From Achatina immaculata (lineage: Eukaryota > Mollusca > Gastropoda > Stylommatophora > Achatinidae): a stretch of 64,000 nucleotides of DNA. Every line of letters begins with the position of its first letter. Within the stretch, counting starts at the first letter, position 1. The notes beneath the pieces are model-generated. The model was given only the letters and a program-made list of their open reading frames with translations, was not told the origin of the DNA and made no database searches. A program made the position numbers and the translations under genes. Below are positions 55,205 to 64,000 of the stretch, one piece after another. Where the stretch lies: assembly GCA_009760885.1 (NCBI GenBank), contig CM019700.1:5608488-5672487 (forward strand). The letters are read 5' to 3'.

Positions 55205-56545
55205 TGTAAGCAAATTTAGTTTTGCCTGTAAGCAAGTTTAGTTTTGCCCGTAGGCAAGTTTAGTTTTTGCCCGTAAGCAAGTTTAGTTTTGTCTGTAAGA
55301 AAGTTTAGTTTTGCCCGTAAGCAAGTTTAGCTTTGTCTGTAAGCAAGTTTAGTTTTGTCTGTAAGAAAGTTTAGTTTTGCCTGTAAGCAAGTTTAGTTTT
55401 GCCCGTAAGCAAATTTAGTTTTGCCTGTAGGCAAGTTTAGCTTTGTCTGTAAGCAAATTTAGTTTTGCTTGTAAGCAAATTTAGTTTTGCCTGTAAGAAA
55501 GTTTAGTTTTGCACGTAAGCAAGTTTAGTTTTGCCTGTAAGCAAGTTTAGTTTTGGCTGTAGGCAAGTTTAGCTTTGTCTGTAAGCAAATTTAGTTTTGC
55601 ACGTAAGCAAGTTTAGTTTTGCATGTAAGCAAGTTTAGTTTTACCTGTAAGCAAGTTTAGTTTTGGCTGTAGGCAAGTTTAGCTTTGTCTGTAAGGAAAT
55701 TTAGTTTGCCTATAAGCAAGTTTAGTTTTGCACGTAAGCAAATTTAGTTTTGCCTGTAAGCAAGTTTAGTTTTGCCCGTAGGCAAGTTTAGTTTTTGCCC
55801 GTAAGCAAGTTTAGTTTTGTCTGTAAGAAAGTTTAGTTTTGCCCGTAAGCAAGTTTAGCTTTGTCTGTAAGCAAGTTTAGTTTTGTCTGTAAGAAAGTTT
55901 AGTTTTGCCTGTAAGCAAGTTTAGTTTTGCCCGTAAGCAAATTTAGTTTTGCCTGTAGGCAAGTTTAGCTTTGTCTGTAAGCAAATTTAGTTTTGCTTGT
56001 AAGCAAATTTAGTTTTGCCTGTAAGAAAGTTTAGTTTTGCACGTAAGCAAGTTTAGTTTTGCCTGTAAGCAAGTTTAGTTTTGGCTGTAGGCAAGTTTAG
56101 CTTTGTCTGTAAGCAAATTTAGTTTTGCACGTAAGCAAGTTTAGTTTTGCATGTAAGCAAGTTTAGTTTTACCTGTAAGCAAGTTTAGTTTTGGCTGTAG
56201 GCAAGTTTAGCTTTGTCTGTAAGGAAATTTAGTTTGCCTATAAGCAAGTTTAGTTTTGCACGTAAGCAAGTTTAGTTTTGCCTGTAAGCAAGTTTAGTTT
56301 TGCCTGTAGGGAAGTTTAGTTTGTAAGCAAGTTTAGTTTTGTCTGTAAGAAAGTTTAGATTTGCATGTAAGCAAGTTTAGTTTTGCACGTAAGCAAGTTT
56401 AGTTTTGCCTGTAGGTAAGTTAACTTTGTCTGTAAGCAAGTTTAGTTTTTGCCTATAAGCAAGGTTAGTTTTTGCCTATAAGCAAGGTTAGTTTTGCCTG
56501 TAAGAAAGTTTAGTTTTGCCTGTAAGAAAGATTAGTTTTGCTCGT
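55205..56545. repeat. 22-bp minisatellite, about 61 copies, with higher-order repeats
   Basis: Unit GTAAGCAAGTTTAGTTTTGC plus CT. A block of 24 units (528 bp) is itself duplicated: 55251 pairs with 55779 and 55693 with 56221 at a constant offset of 528, sharing rare variants such as TTTTTGCCCG and AAGGAAATTTAGTTTGCC. Confidence 0.93.
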
Positions 56546-57464
56546 AAAAATTCTAAATGGAGTGGTGGATGGTTGTAGTAGAGATGTGTCATTACATCAC
56601 TCTGTAGATGTATGTGCGCGGACATACACTTCGGGCATTTTGGAAATATGACATCAGCAGAGCAGATAACCCTTCTTAGAAGCATGCACGAGAGAAGAAC
56701 AGCCCCGCAGTTATTCGTTTTCTTGGGTTCTGAGGTTTTTTAAGGCGAAGGAGAAGACTGTCTACGGCGAAAACTAGGGGGGGGGGAAACCAAACTTTTC
56801 CCCTCATTCAGTTCATGAACTCTCAGAATCTAGTCATAGACACGCGGAATGTCCATGATTAAGAAGTACGTCTCTCAGTTAACCACATTTTCTCTGTGGT
56901 TAAGTTTTAAACGTTACATCCGGATATGTAAGCTTGTATGTAAACCGTGTACTCCATTTAGATCAAAGAGACGTTGGCGTTATGCGGCCTTTCTTAGCAA
57001 GCACTTAAGTAAATGTTGTGTCTTTTTTCATAATTTGGTGACCAAGTATGCTCAGATGTTCTAACCTGTAACGTGTTTCGTCCTTTATTGAGAATTTTTT
57101 TTATATGCACTAGAATTTGGGAGACGAATTTAGTGAGGGGTCATGAGTTTTGTTTGAAAAAAAAAACCAAAACAAACTAGCACAAACCGGACTTTTCTTA
57201 CGCATATTTGCGATATCAGACCTAAATGTAATCATGCCAGTGTTTGCTGAAATGATGCTGCATTCCGGTATGACCTGGGAGGAATGTTTAAAGAATGCCA
57301 GTATTTTATTTTAACTCTTTCACTCTTGAATGAATTTCCGTGCTCCGTCAGAAATAGATTTTGATGAGAAATGCTGGTGGAAAGGTACTGGGAGGAAGTT
57401 AGTGTATGATTTAAAAGCGTGAGTTGGGTTAGAAATGTGCTGCTTTTCGGTTTAGGTAGGTAAA
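56546..57464. other. Unassigned stretch
   Basis: G run at 56777-56786. Open frames at 56488-56685 and 56849-57064 show no recognised motif. Confidence 0.35.
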
Positions 57465-57755
57465 AGGTAAAATTCCCGTTTCCATGTCATGAAAGCATAT
57501 TGGGGAATAAGGTGTAGGCCCGTAATTTCCACGACCTTCGGCACATGAAAGTGCGACGTGGTCAGTATCACGCCTGGCCGCTTTACCTTCCTAGATTTCT
57601 CTGGTACCCATTTTTAGAGGCTGGGTGAACCTTAGGGGCCTTTTTCGGCGTGTACCAGAACAAAATCCCACTGCTGGGACTGAGCCCGGTATAACCAGAT
57701 TAGTAAACCGACAGCCTAACAACCCAGCTAACCAGGCCGCCTGGGACCCGTCACC
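57465..57755 (-). mobile_element. tRNA-SINE (core type 1), full length
   Basis: In reverse: CCAGGCGGCCTGGTTAGCTG head, B-box region GTTATACCGGGCTCAGTCCC, then CCCAGCCTCTAAAAATGGG, GATACTGACCACGTCGCAC and ACGGGCCTACACC, ending GGGAATTTTACC. Decayed pol III boxes. Confidence 0.85.
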
Positions 57756-58010
57756 GGTTTATTTAGGCTTTGCTTAAGTGTTGATACGAACACCTGGTCT
57801 CATAGGTGCGCAAGATCTAGTTAAGCCTGCCAGTTTTGTTTTGGAGTGAAACAGTGAATTTAGTCATGACCGTATGTGTTCTGTGTCTATAGTTGAATCA
57901 CTATACATATATATAGTTCTTGTTTTGTCAAAGCAAATATTCATCCGTGTAGTTTGTTTAGATGTATTTGCTTCTTCATAACATGCTCTATGGTTTTGCC
58001 ACTTAGATAA

Positions 58011-58473
58011 ACAGGGTGTTCGACAAATTCATTTGCACTTTCTGTAGGCCGTTTATTTTATTTTTTTTTTATTTAGGAAGACAGATGCAGCTACGTGCGG
58101 GCACATCTTGAGGCCATTTTTGGAGGGGGGGGGGGGAGAGGAGTACATTGAAGACAGGGTTGACTCTTCTCCCCCGGACTCCCCACTTCCACAGGATGTG
58201 AACTTTATGAAGCGGGGAATCACGGACGTCACCGCATCCAGTCCAAGCATGCCATAAAAATTTTGGAGGAGCTGTATTGCATTGACTTGTGCCATATCAC
58301 CGGGGTTTGGGGGGGGGGGGAGGGGGCTCACGTTGAGTCACTGTAAAGTAGGTCTAAAGCTTTGAGAAATTCTCTACAAAACACACACACATACGCATCC
58401 TTTCTATGCCGTTGCATGTGTCTTCCGACGGTGGTCCCCGGAAAGGGTAAAGGAATTTTTGGAACACCCTGTA
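58011..58473 (+). mobile_element. mariner-like (DDE) element, internally deleted, copy 1
   Basis: Inverted ends ACAGGGTGTTCGACAAATTC and GAATTTTTGGAACACCCTGT bound about 460 bp. Inside, the plus strand holds the last part of a transposase: a Y-I-x-D-R-V segment, FMKRGITDVTAS, EELYCIDLCHITG, then, after a G-run frameshift, AHVESL and a stop. This resembles the W-x-E-L-x-Y-R-x-D-x-C-x-x-T-x-G-x-H-x-E-x-L end of Tc1/mariner-like transposases. The catalytic region is missing, so the copy depends on others. Confidence 0.65.
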
Positions 58474-58739
58474 CTTGTATGTATATACATAGCATGAGTT
58501 CAGTGTGACTGTGTGTAAAACGGGCGAAGAAGACATAAATAACAGTACAGGAGGAATATAAGATTTATTTTTTGTGTGGTTTAGTTGTGAGAATTAGAAG
58601 CCAAGTAATGAAATATAATTCTAGAGAAGTAGTAACGAAGGATGTGGAAGGCTTTGGCGAACAAGACAGGTAGATAATATCGTACAGCCAACAGAGAGAA
58701 GCTGTGAGATTTCTTGCGGGACGGAGACATGAGGCAGGT

Positions 58740-59075
58740 CTTCTTCTTCTTCTTCTTCTTCTTCTTTTGTCCTGTCTCTAATGTCACATATTATTGTCTT
58801 CCACTTCTAATTAAGTTTTTCATTATTTTCTTTTTCTCTTTTCTTTTCTCCTTCTTTTCTCTTCTCCTCTCTCCTCTCCTCTCTTCTCATCCCTTCCCTT
58901 TCTCTTCCCTTCTCTTCTCTTTCTCTTCCCTTCTCTTTTCTTTCTCTTCCCTTCCCTTCCCTTCTATTCTATTCCCTTTTCTTCTCCTCTCCTCTCCAGC
59001 CCCCAATCCCTTCCCCTCCTCTCCTCGTCTCTTTTCTTCTCTCTCTCTCTTTCTCAAAAACACACACACATACAC
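58740..59075. repeat. Pyrimidine-rich (TTC)n/(CTTTT)n tract
   Basis: A 300-base run of C and T on the plus strand, followed by CA repeats. It recurs at 60393-60735. Confidence 0.92.
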
Positions 59076-59109
59076 ACACACACCAGCATCAAGTTTAGAT
59101 GTTTTAACA

Positions 59110-59550
59110 AATTCAAATTAGAATAATTCCTAAAAGAGTAGCAAGCAGGACCTCTAGATTGTGTGTACCAACTAACTGACCTGGATAAAACTCTAAAATA
59201 CTTAATAAAGATTTTTCGGGATAAGTTTGACAAACATGTTCCCATTAAAGACATGAGAGTTACGCATGAAGTGAAAATTTACCCTGGATAACATCTGATA
59301 TAATGCAAGTCATGAGGGAAAGAGATCATGCCCACACACACACACACACACACAAAAGGAATTCGATAGCTGTCGATTACTTAGAAACAAAGTTCAATAT
59401 TTAATTAGGCAGGGGGAAAAATACTTTAGGAATCTATTTCAGAACAATTCAGACATTGAGTCTTTCTGGAAAGCAATTAACATTCTAGCAAACAAACAGA
59501 TAAGAGAAAACGGTCTGACGTGCAGAGTTGTAATCATGTGTAAGAACTTA
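59110..59550 (+). mobile_element. CR1/jockey-type LINE fragment, endonuclease-RT linker
   Basis: Reads LDKTLKYLIKIFRDKFDKHV, PIKDMRVTHEVK, then after a (CA)n insertion RLLRNKVQYLIRQGEKYF and DIESFWKAINILANKQ. Y/R-L-R-N-x-V..I-R and W-x-x-I-N-x-L are typical of the region just before the RT in these LINEs. Confidence 0.6.
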
Positions 59551-59659
59551 ATGGGGTTATGTATATTATATGTGTTGTATGCGGGATAGCTTAATGTGTA
59601 GTTTGTTTAGATGTATTTGCTTCTTCATAACATGCTCTATGGTTTTGCCACTTAGATAA

Positions 59660-60126
59660 ACAGGGTGTTCGACAAATTCATTTGCACTTTCTGTAGGCCG
59701 TTTATTTTATTTTTTTTTTTATTTAGGAAGACAGATGCAGCTACGTGCGGGCACATCTTGAGGCCATTTTTGGATGGGGGGGGGGGGAGAGGAGTACATT
59801 GAAGACAGGGTTTACTCTTCACCCCCGGACTCCCCACTTCCACAGGATGTGAACTTTATGAAGCGGGGAATCACGGACGTCACCGCATCCAGTCCAGGCA
59901 TGCCATATAGAACTTCGGAGGAGCTGTATTGCATTGACTTGTGCCATATCACCGGGGTTTGGGGGGGGGGGGGAGGGGGCTCACGTTGAGTCACTGTAAA
60001 GTAGGTCTAAAGCTGTGAGAAATTCTCTACAAAACACACACACATACGCATCCTTTCTATGCCGTTGCATGTGTCTTCCGACGGTGGTCCCCGGAAAGGG
60101 TAAAGGAATTTTTGGAACACCCTGTA
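59660..60126 (+). mobile_element. mariner-like (DDE) element, copy 2
   Basis: Same element as 58011-58473 by duplication. This copy keeps PGMPYRTSEELYCIDLCHIT where copy 1 reads a stop after PSMP, so it preserves more of the transposase end. Confidence 0.65.
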
Positions 60127-60769
60127 CTTGTATGTATATACATAGCATGAGTTCAGTGTGACTGTGTGTAAAACGGGCGAAGAAGACATAAATAACAGTA
60201 CAGGAGGAATATAAGATTTATTTTTTGTGTGGTTTAGTTGTGAGAATTAGAAGCCAAGTAATGAAATATAATTCTAGAGAAGTAGTAACGAAGGATGTGG
60301 AAGGCTTTGGCGAACAAGACAGGTAGATAATATCGTACAGCCAACAGAGAGAAGCTGTGAGATTTCTTGCGGGACGGAGACATGAGGCAGGTCTTCTTCT
60401 TCTTCTCTTCTTCTTCTTTTGTCCTGTCTCTAATGTCACATATTATTGTTTTTTCTTCCACTTCTAATTAAGTTTTTCATTATTTTCTTTTTCTCTTTTC
60501 TTTTCTCCTTCTTTTCTCTTCTCCTCTCTCCTCTCCTCTCTTCTCATCCCTTCCCTTTCTCTTCCCTTCTCTTCTCTTTCTCTTCCCTTCTCTTTTCTTT
60601 CTCTTCCCTTCCCTTCCCTTCTATTCTATTCCCTTTTCTTCTCCTCTCCTCTCCAGCCCCCAATCCCTTCCCCTCCTCTCCTCGTCTCTTTTCTTCTCTC
60701 TCTCTCTTTCTCAAAAACACACACACATACACACACACACCAGCATCAAGTTTAGATGTTTTAACAAAT

Positions 60770-61210
60770 TCAAATTAGAATAATTCCTAAAAGAGTAGCA
60801 AGCAGGACCTCTAGATTGTGTGTACCAACTAACTGACCTGGATAAAACTCTAAAATACTTAATAAAGATTTTTCGGGATAAGTTTGACAAACATGTTCCC
60901 ATTAAAGACATGAGAGTTACGCATGAAGTGAAAATTTACCCTGGATAACATCTGATATAATGCAAGTCATGAGGGAAAGAGATCATGCCCACACACACAC
61001 ACACACACACACAAAAGGAATTCGATAGCTGTCGATTACTTAGAAACAAAGTTCAATATTTAATTAGGCAGGGGGAAAAATACTTTAGGAATCTATTTCA
61101 GAACAATTCAGACATTGAGTCTTTCTGGAAAGCAATTAACATTCTAGCAAACAAACAGATAAGAGAAAACGGTCTGACGTGCAGAGTTGTAATCATGTGT
61201 AAGAACTTAA
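60770..61210 (+). mobile_element. CR1/jockey-type LINE fragment, duplicated copy
   Basis: Same as 59110-59550. The open frame KEFDSCRLLRNKVQYLIRQG .. FWKAINILANKQI is uninterrupted after the (CA)n tract. Confidence 0.6.
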
Positions 61211-61329
61211 TGGGGTTATGTATATTATATGTGTTGTATGCGGGATAGCTTAATGTGTAATATGTATGTCTTTCTTATTCCTATTAATATATATATATAT
61301 ATGTGTGTGTGTGTATATTCCTTACACAT

Positions 61330-61840
61330 TATATATGTACTAGGCCCTTTCCTCAACTTAGTGTTTTATGGGCCCCTCTCCTCAACTTAGTGTTTTATGG
61401 GCCCCTCTCCTCAACTTAGTGTTTTATGGGCCCCTCTCCACAACTTAGTGTTTTATGGGCCCCTCTCCACAACTTAGTGTTTTCTGGGCCCCTCTCCTCA
61501 ACTTAGTGTTTTCTGGGCCCCTCTCCACAACTTAGTGTTTTATGGGCCCCTCTCCACAACTTAGTGTTTTATGGGCCCCTCTCCACAACTTAGTGTTTTA
61601 TGGGCCCCTCTCCTCAACTTAGTGTTTTATGGGCCCCTCTCCTCAACTTAGTGTTTTATGGGCCCCTCTCCTCAACTTAGTGTTTTATGGGCCCCTCTCC
61701 TCAACTTAGTGTTTTATGGGCCCCTCTCCTCAACTTAGTGTTTTATGGGCCCCTCTCCTCAACTTAGTGTTTTATGGGCCCCTCTCCTCAACTTAGTGTT
61801 ATATGGGCCCCACTCCTCAACTTAGTGTTTTATGGGATAC
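61330..61840. repeat. 29-bp minisatellite, about 17 copies
   Basis: Unit CTCAACTTAGTGTTTTATGG plus GCCCCTCTC. Very uniform, with alternation of CTCCTC and CTCCAC variants. Confidence 0.94.
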
Positions 61841-62395
61841 TGGTCCCCGGGGTCTCTGAGTACTATATTAGGACATGGACATGCCATAACCACTTGTGTG
61901 GCCGGGGGAAAATCGCTTTATTCCCATTTTTAGCTCACACCCCATCCCTCCAGTCCCCTGTACATACTTATGAAAACGGGAGCTCGGCTATTCCTGCCTG
62001 CAGTATCAGAGTTATTACTTCCACTGCCCGCCCCACTAAATGCACCAATACAAGTTCTTTTCTTCTTTGGGCGTTCCTCTTGTCTGGGTCCACTACCCTG
62101 GGTGATCATGTGTATAGTGAAAATAACTGGCCTGATCTAAAATATAATCCTGTCATTCATCGCTCGCAGGCAAAATACAAATCCAAAGCCATGTATATAA
62201 ATATTCCAACAGTATTCTAAGTGTTTCCTAAGTTTCATACATGTACCTACTTGAATTAAGTTAAACAATCACTTCAGAGAAGAAGTCAGTATCCTAACAT
62301 CTTCAATACCTATTCCGCCCACCCTTGTGACTAACGTGAATTAGACAAATTCATAGGTAGTAAATGTTCAAATCTAAAGCAACCCAGTTTTCCTT
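61841..62395 (+). other. Unassigned stretch, 148-codon frame not supported
   Basis: A frame running out of the minisatellite reads YYIRTWTCHNHLCGRGKIAL and ARPTKCTNTSSFLLWAFLLS. It could be the upstream part of the LINE that follows, but I recognise no motif. Confidence 0.3.
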
Positions 62396-62832
62396 TCATG
62401 TCAGTTAGTGAAGTTTACAATTATCTTTCATATTTAAACAACAACAACGACGACGACGACAACAACAACACAGTAGGACTTGATGAAATTTGCAACAAGA
62501 TATTACTCTACTCAACCCCAGTAATTACAGACACACAAACATTCATTTACAGTCAGTGCATTGTACTGTCACTTTCCGGAGGCTTTTAAAATTGAAAAAA
62601 AAAATATATCCCATTTTAAAATCTGGTTCAGAGAACAATCACCGAAGGTATATGTCAGTCTCCATTCTATCGACTTTATCGAACCCCTAGAAAAGCACAT
62701 ACGGAAAACAATCTTACATCATATGCAAGAAAATGATGTGCTTGTTGACTGTCAGTCAAGTTTTAGGTCCAAATACTTCTGCCACACAGCTCTCACAGAA
62801 ATGACAGGATATTGGTTATCTAATGTAAAATG

Positions 62833-63102
62833 ACCGAAACTTGCACCCTGATCCGCTGGGTTGGAGGTTGAAGCACAGGGCCAGCGACCCCATCTCCGTA
62901 AAAAGATTAATGTTACGTGCTACAAAATACTACCTATTATACTTTTAAATACATTAAAATCATACGGCGAGGACATGTTGGGAGACTATCAAGCAGGTTA
63001 AGATAGGGGGAATGGAGACGAACTTTATCTGTAAGCAATGAGCCTTAATGCCTCGGAAAGCTGAAGAAGAAGAAGAAAAAGAAGAAGAAAAAGAATATAA
63101 AT
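62833..63102 (+). mobile_element. LINE (family I) 3' end inserted in the RT
   Basis: GAATGGAGACGAACTTTATCTG and CAATGAGCCTTAATGCCTCGG match 13440-13490, followed by a (GAA)n tail. Flanks AAAATGA and AAATGAT suggest a short target duplication. Host RT motifs resume right after. Confidence 0.55.
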
Positions 63103-63243
63103 GATTATAAATTATGTTGTGCTGTCTGTATTGACTTAAGAAAACATTTGATATGTCTGATCATGGAATCTTTACGAGAAAGCTTGAAACTTATAGATGA
63201 TACACCATCTTAACGAAATGTATTACATCCTTCTTTTCCGATA

Positions 63244-63465
63244 GATTCATTCATTCATTTGCATGTCCCTTGCGGAACTTTGCCTCCCTAACAGCTCTCC
63301 TGTAGGCCTCTCGGTTGTGAGCAAGATGGCCTGCTGCTGCTGCATCCATTTGCAAATCGTCAACGATGTCTTGCAGCCATCTTCGTTTTGGTCTTCCTCT
63401 TTTTCTTTTTTCCCATTATGTATCCTTCCAGTACGGTCTTCTCTAAATTACCACGACGTTTAATA
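63244..63465 (-). mobile_element. RTE-like (family A) 3' end inserted in the RT
   Basis: ATTCATTCATTCATTTGCATG to CACGACGTTTAA, the 3' ~220 bases of family A. GATAG lies on both sides (just before 63244 and at about 63470), a likely 5-bp duplication. Confidence 0.8.
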
Positions 63466-63777
63466 GATAGCAGATCATTTATCTCAAAAGCTGTAAGTCA
63501 GATTCATCTGTGGTTGATAATGATGTTCCACACAGGTCTGTTCTTGGTCCTCTGCTTTTTGCCATCTACATCAGTGATCTTCCACTTCATCTACAAAGTC
63601 TGGTGACCTTTTTGTGACGACTGCACATTTTCCATCAGTGACACTGACTGTATTAATCTTGAGTCAGCTCTTCAGTATGAAATAAACAATCTAATTAACT
63701 GGAGCAACAACAGCAGCAGCAAGAACAACAACAACAACATGCTCATAAATGCCGGCAAAACAAAATCTATGCTCATT

Positions 63778-64000
63778 ACATTCATTCATTCATTCATTTG
63801 CATGTCCCTTGCGGAACTTTGCCTCCCTAACAGCACTCCTATAGGCCTTTCGGTTGTGAGTAAGATGTCCTGCTGCTGATGCATCCATTTGCAGATCATC
63901 AACGATGTCTTGCAGCCATCTTCTCCTTGGTCTTCCTCTCTTTATTTTTCCCATTATGTACCCTTCCAAAACGGTTTTCTCTAGATTATCATACGTTTAA
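63778..64000 (-). mobile_element. RTE-like (family A) 3' end, runs off the window
   Basis: ATTCATTCATTCATTCATTTGC followed by the family A C-terminus in reverse (GRPRR..). It interrupts the host RT after KTKSMLIT. Its 5' limit lies beyond the window. Confidence 0.82.

Larger units (their letters stand above)
57947..59595. repeat. ~1.65-kb tandem duplication, unit 1
   Basis: Begins GTGTAGTTTGTTTAGATG. Unit 2 begins with the same bases at 59596. Breakpoints share GTGTA. Contains a mariner-like element, a TTC/CTTTT-rich tract and a LINE fragment. The two units differ by several substitutions and length changes in simple repeats, so the duplication is older than the one at 23 kb. Confidence 0.95.
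59596..61254. repeat. ~1.65-kb tandem duplication, unit 2
   Basis: Second copy with the same order of parts. Its simple-repeat tracts differ in length from unit 1. Confidence 0.95.
62396..63775 (+). mobile_element. CR1/L2-like LINE reverse transcriptase, interrupted twice within and cut at its end
   Basis: RT blocks in order on the plus strand: NTVGLDEICNKILLYSTP, SPKVYVSLHSIDFIEPLEKH, VLVDCQSSFRSKYFCHTALT, then after an insertion AVCIDLRK, SFLSDR-like, and after a second insertion VPHRSVLGPLLFAIYISDLP and NLINWSN..MLINAGKTKSM. These match CR1/L2 RT motifs (G-L-D-x-I, S-x-F-R..T-A-L, V-L-G-P-L-L-F..D-L-P, K-T-K-x-M). Many frameshifts. A third insertion follows at 63778. Confidence 0.8.

Noticed and set aside
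55205..56545. Regular 22-bp units considered as a CRISPR array
   Set aside because: Units are contiguous tandem copies with no unique spacers, and the window is clearly eukaryotic.
58714..59121. 135-codon plus-strand hydrophobic frame resembling a membrane protein
   Set aside because: It is a translated CTTTT/TTC-rich tract duplicated with the 1.65-kb unit.

Overview
This is an animal (eukaryotic) nuclear window made almost wholly of repeats. The families seen are 5'-truncated non-LTR retrotransposons (RTE-like, CR1/L2-like and others), tRNA-headed SINEs sharing one core, hAT-like and mariner-like DNA elements, about 18 tandem arrays and long microsatellites. This mix, the (ATTC)n-tailed LINEs and the low coding density suggest an invertebrate, perhaps a mollusc; that assignment is inference and cannot be proven here. 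I see no prokaryotic gene, operon, CRISPR array, rRNA, free-standing tRNA gene, virus or toxin gene. No host gene is certain. The best candidates are two short exon-like open segments near 52.2-52.7 kb.

Layout. 0-9 kb: 64-bp and 33-bp arrays, LINE scraps, a SINE inserted in an unclassified repeat (REP-A), a SINE ending in a perfect 91-bp inverted repeat, and a CR1/L2-like LINE inserted in another REP-A. 9-17 kb: a LINE, a hAT-like MITE with 8-bp target duplication in a 41-bp array, 31-bp and 36-bp arrays, LINE fragments with clear target-site duplications (TSDs), and an RTE end nested in a CR1/L2-like end. 17-23 kb: an RNase-H-type LINE end, a two-family RTE-like chimera inside a 61-bp array, a tRNA-SINE and two LINE fragments. 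23-27 kb: a near-perfect 1,674-bp tandem duplication ending in a 22-bp minisatellite. 27-36 kb: a zinc-finger LINE end, several arrays and a 2.4-kb RTE-like LINE inserted in a ~45-bp satellite with a 6-bp TSD. 36-44 kb: ten 46-bp units derived from LINE coding sequence, a 38-bp array, long TATC and GATA microsatellites in inverted orientation, and a hAT-like MITE. 44-51 kb: two hAT-like elements carrying LINE/SINE insertions, a second LINE chimera, and a 40-bp array. 51-57 kb: a LINE flanked by an unusual 54-bp direct repeat, candidate exons, a 30-bp array, a SINE with 12-bp TSD, and a 22-bp array with 528-bp higher-order repeats. 57-64 kb: a ~1.65-kb tandem duplication carrying a mariner-like element and a LINE fragment, a 29-bp array, and a CR1/L2-like reverse transcriptase interrupted by three younger LINE insertions.

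The genes do not form a pathway. What can be read is a history of insertions into insertions, minisatellite growth from transposon sequence, and duplications joined at 5-6 bp microhomologies. Protein-family names rest on motifs read by eye, not on database searches.
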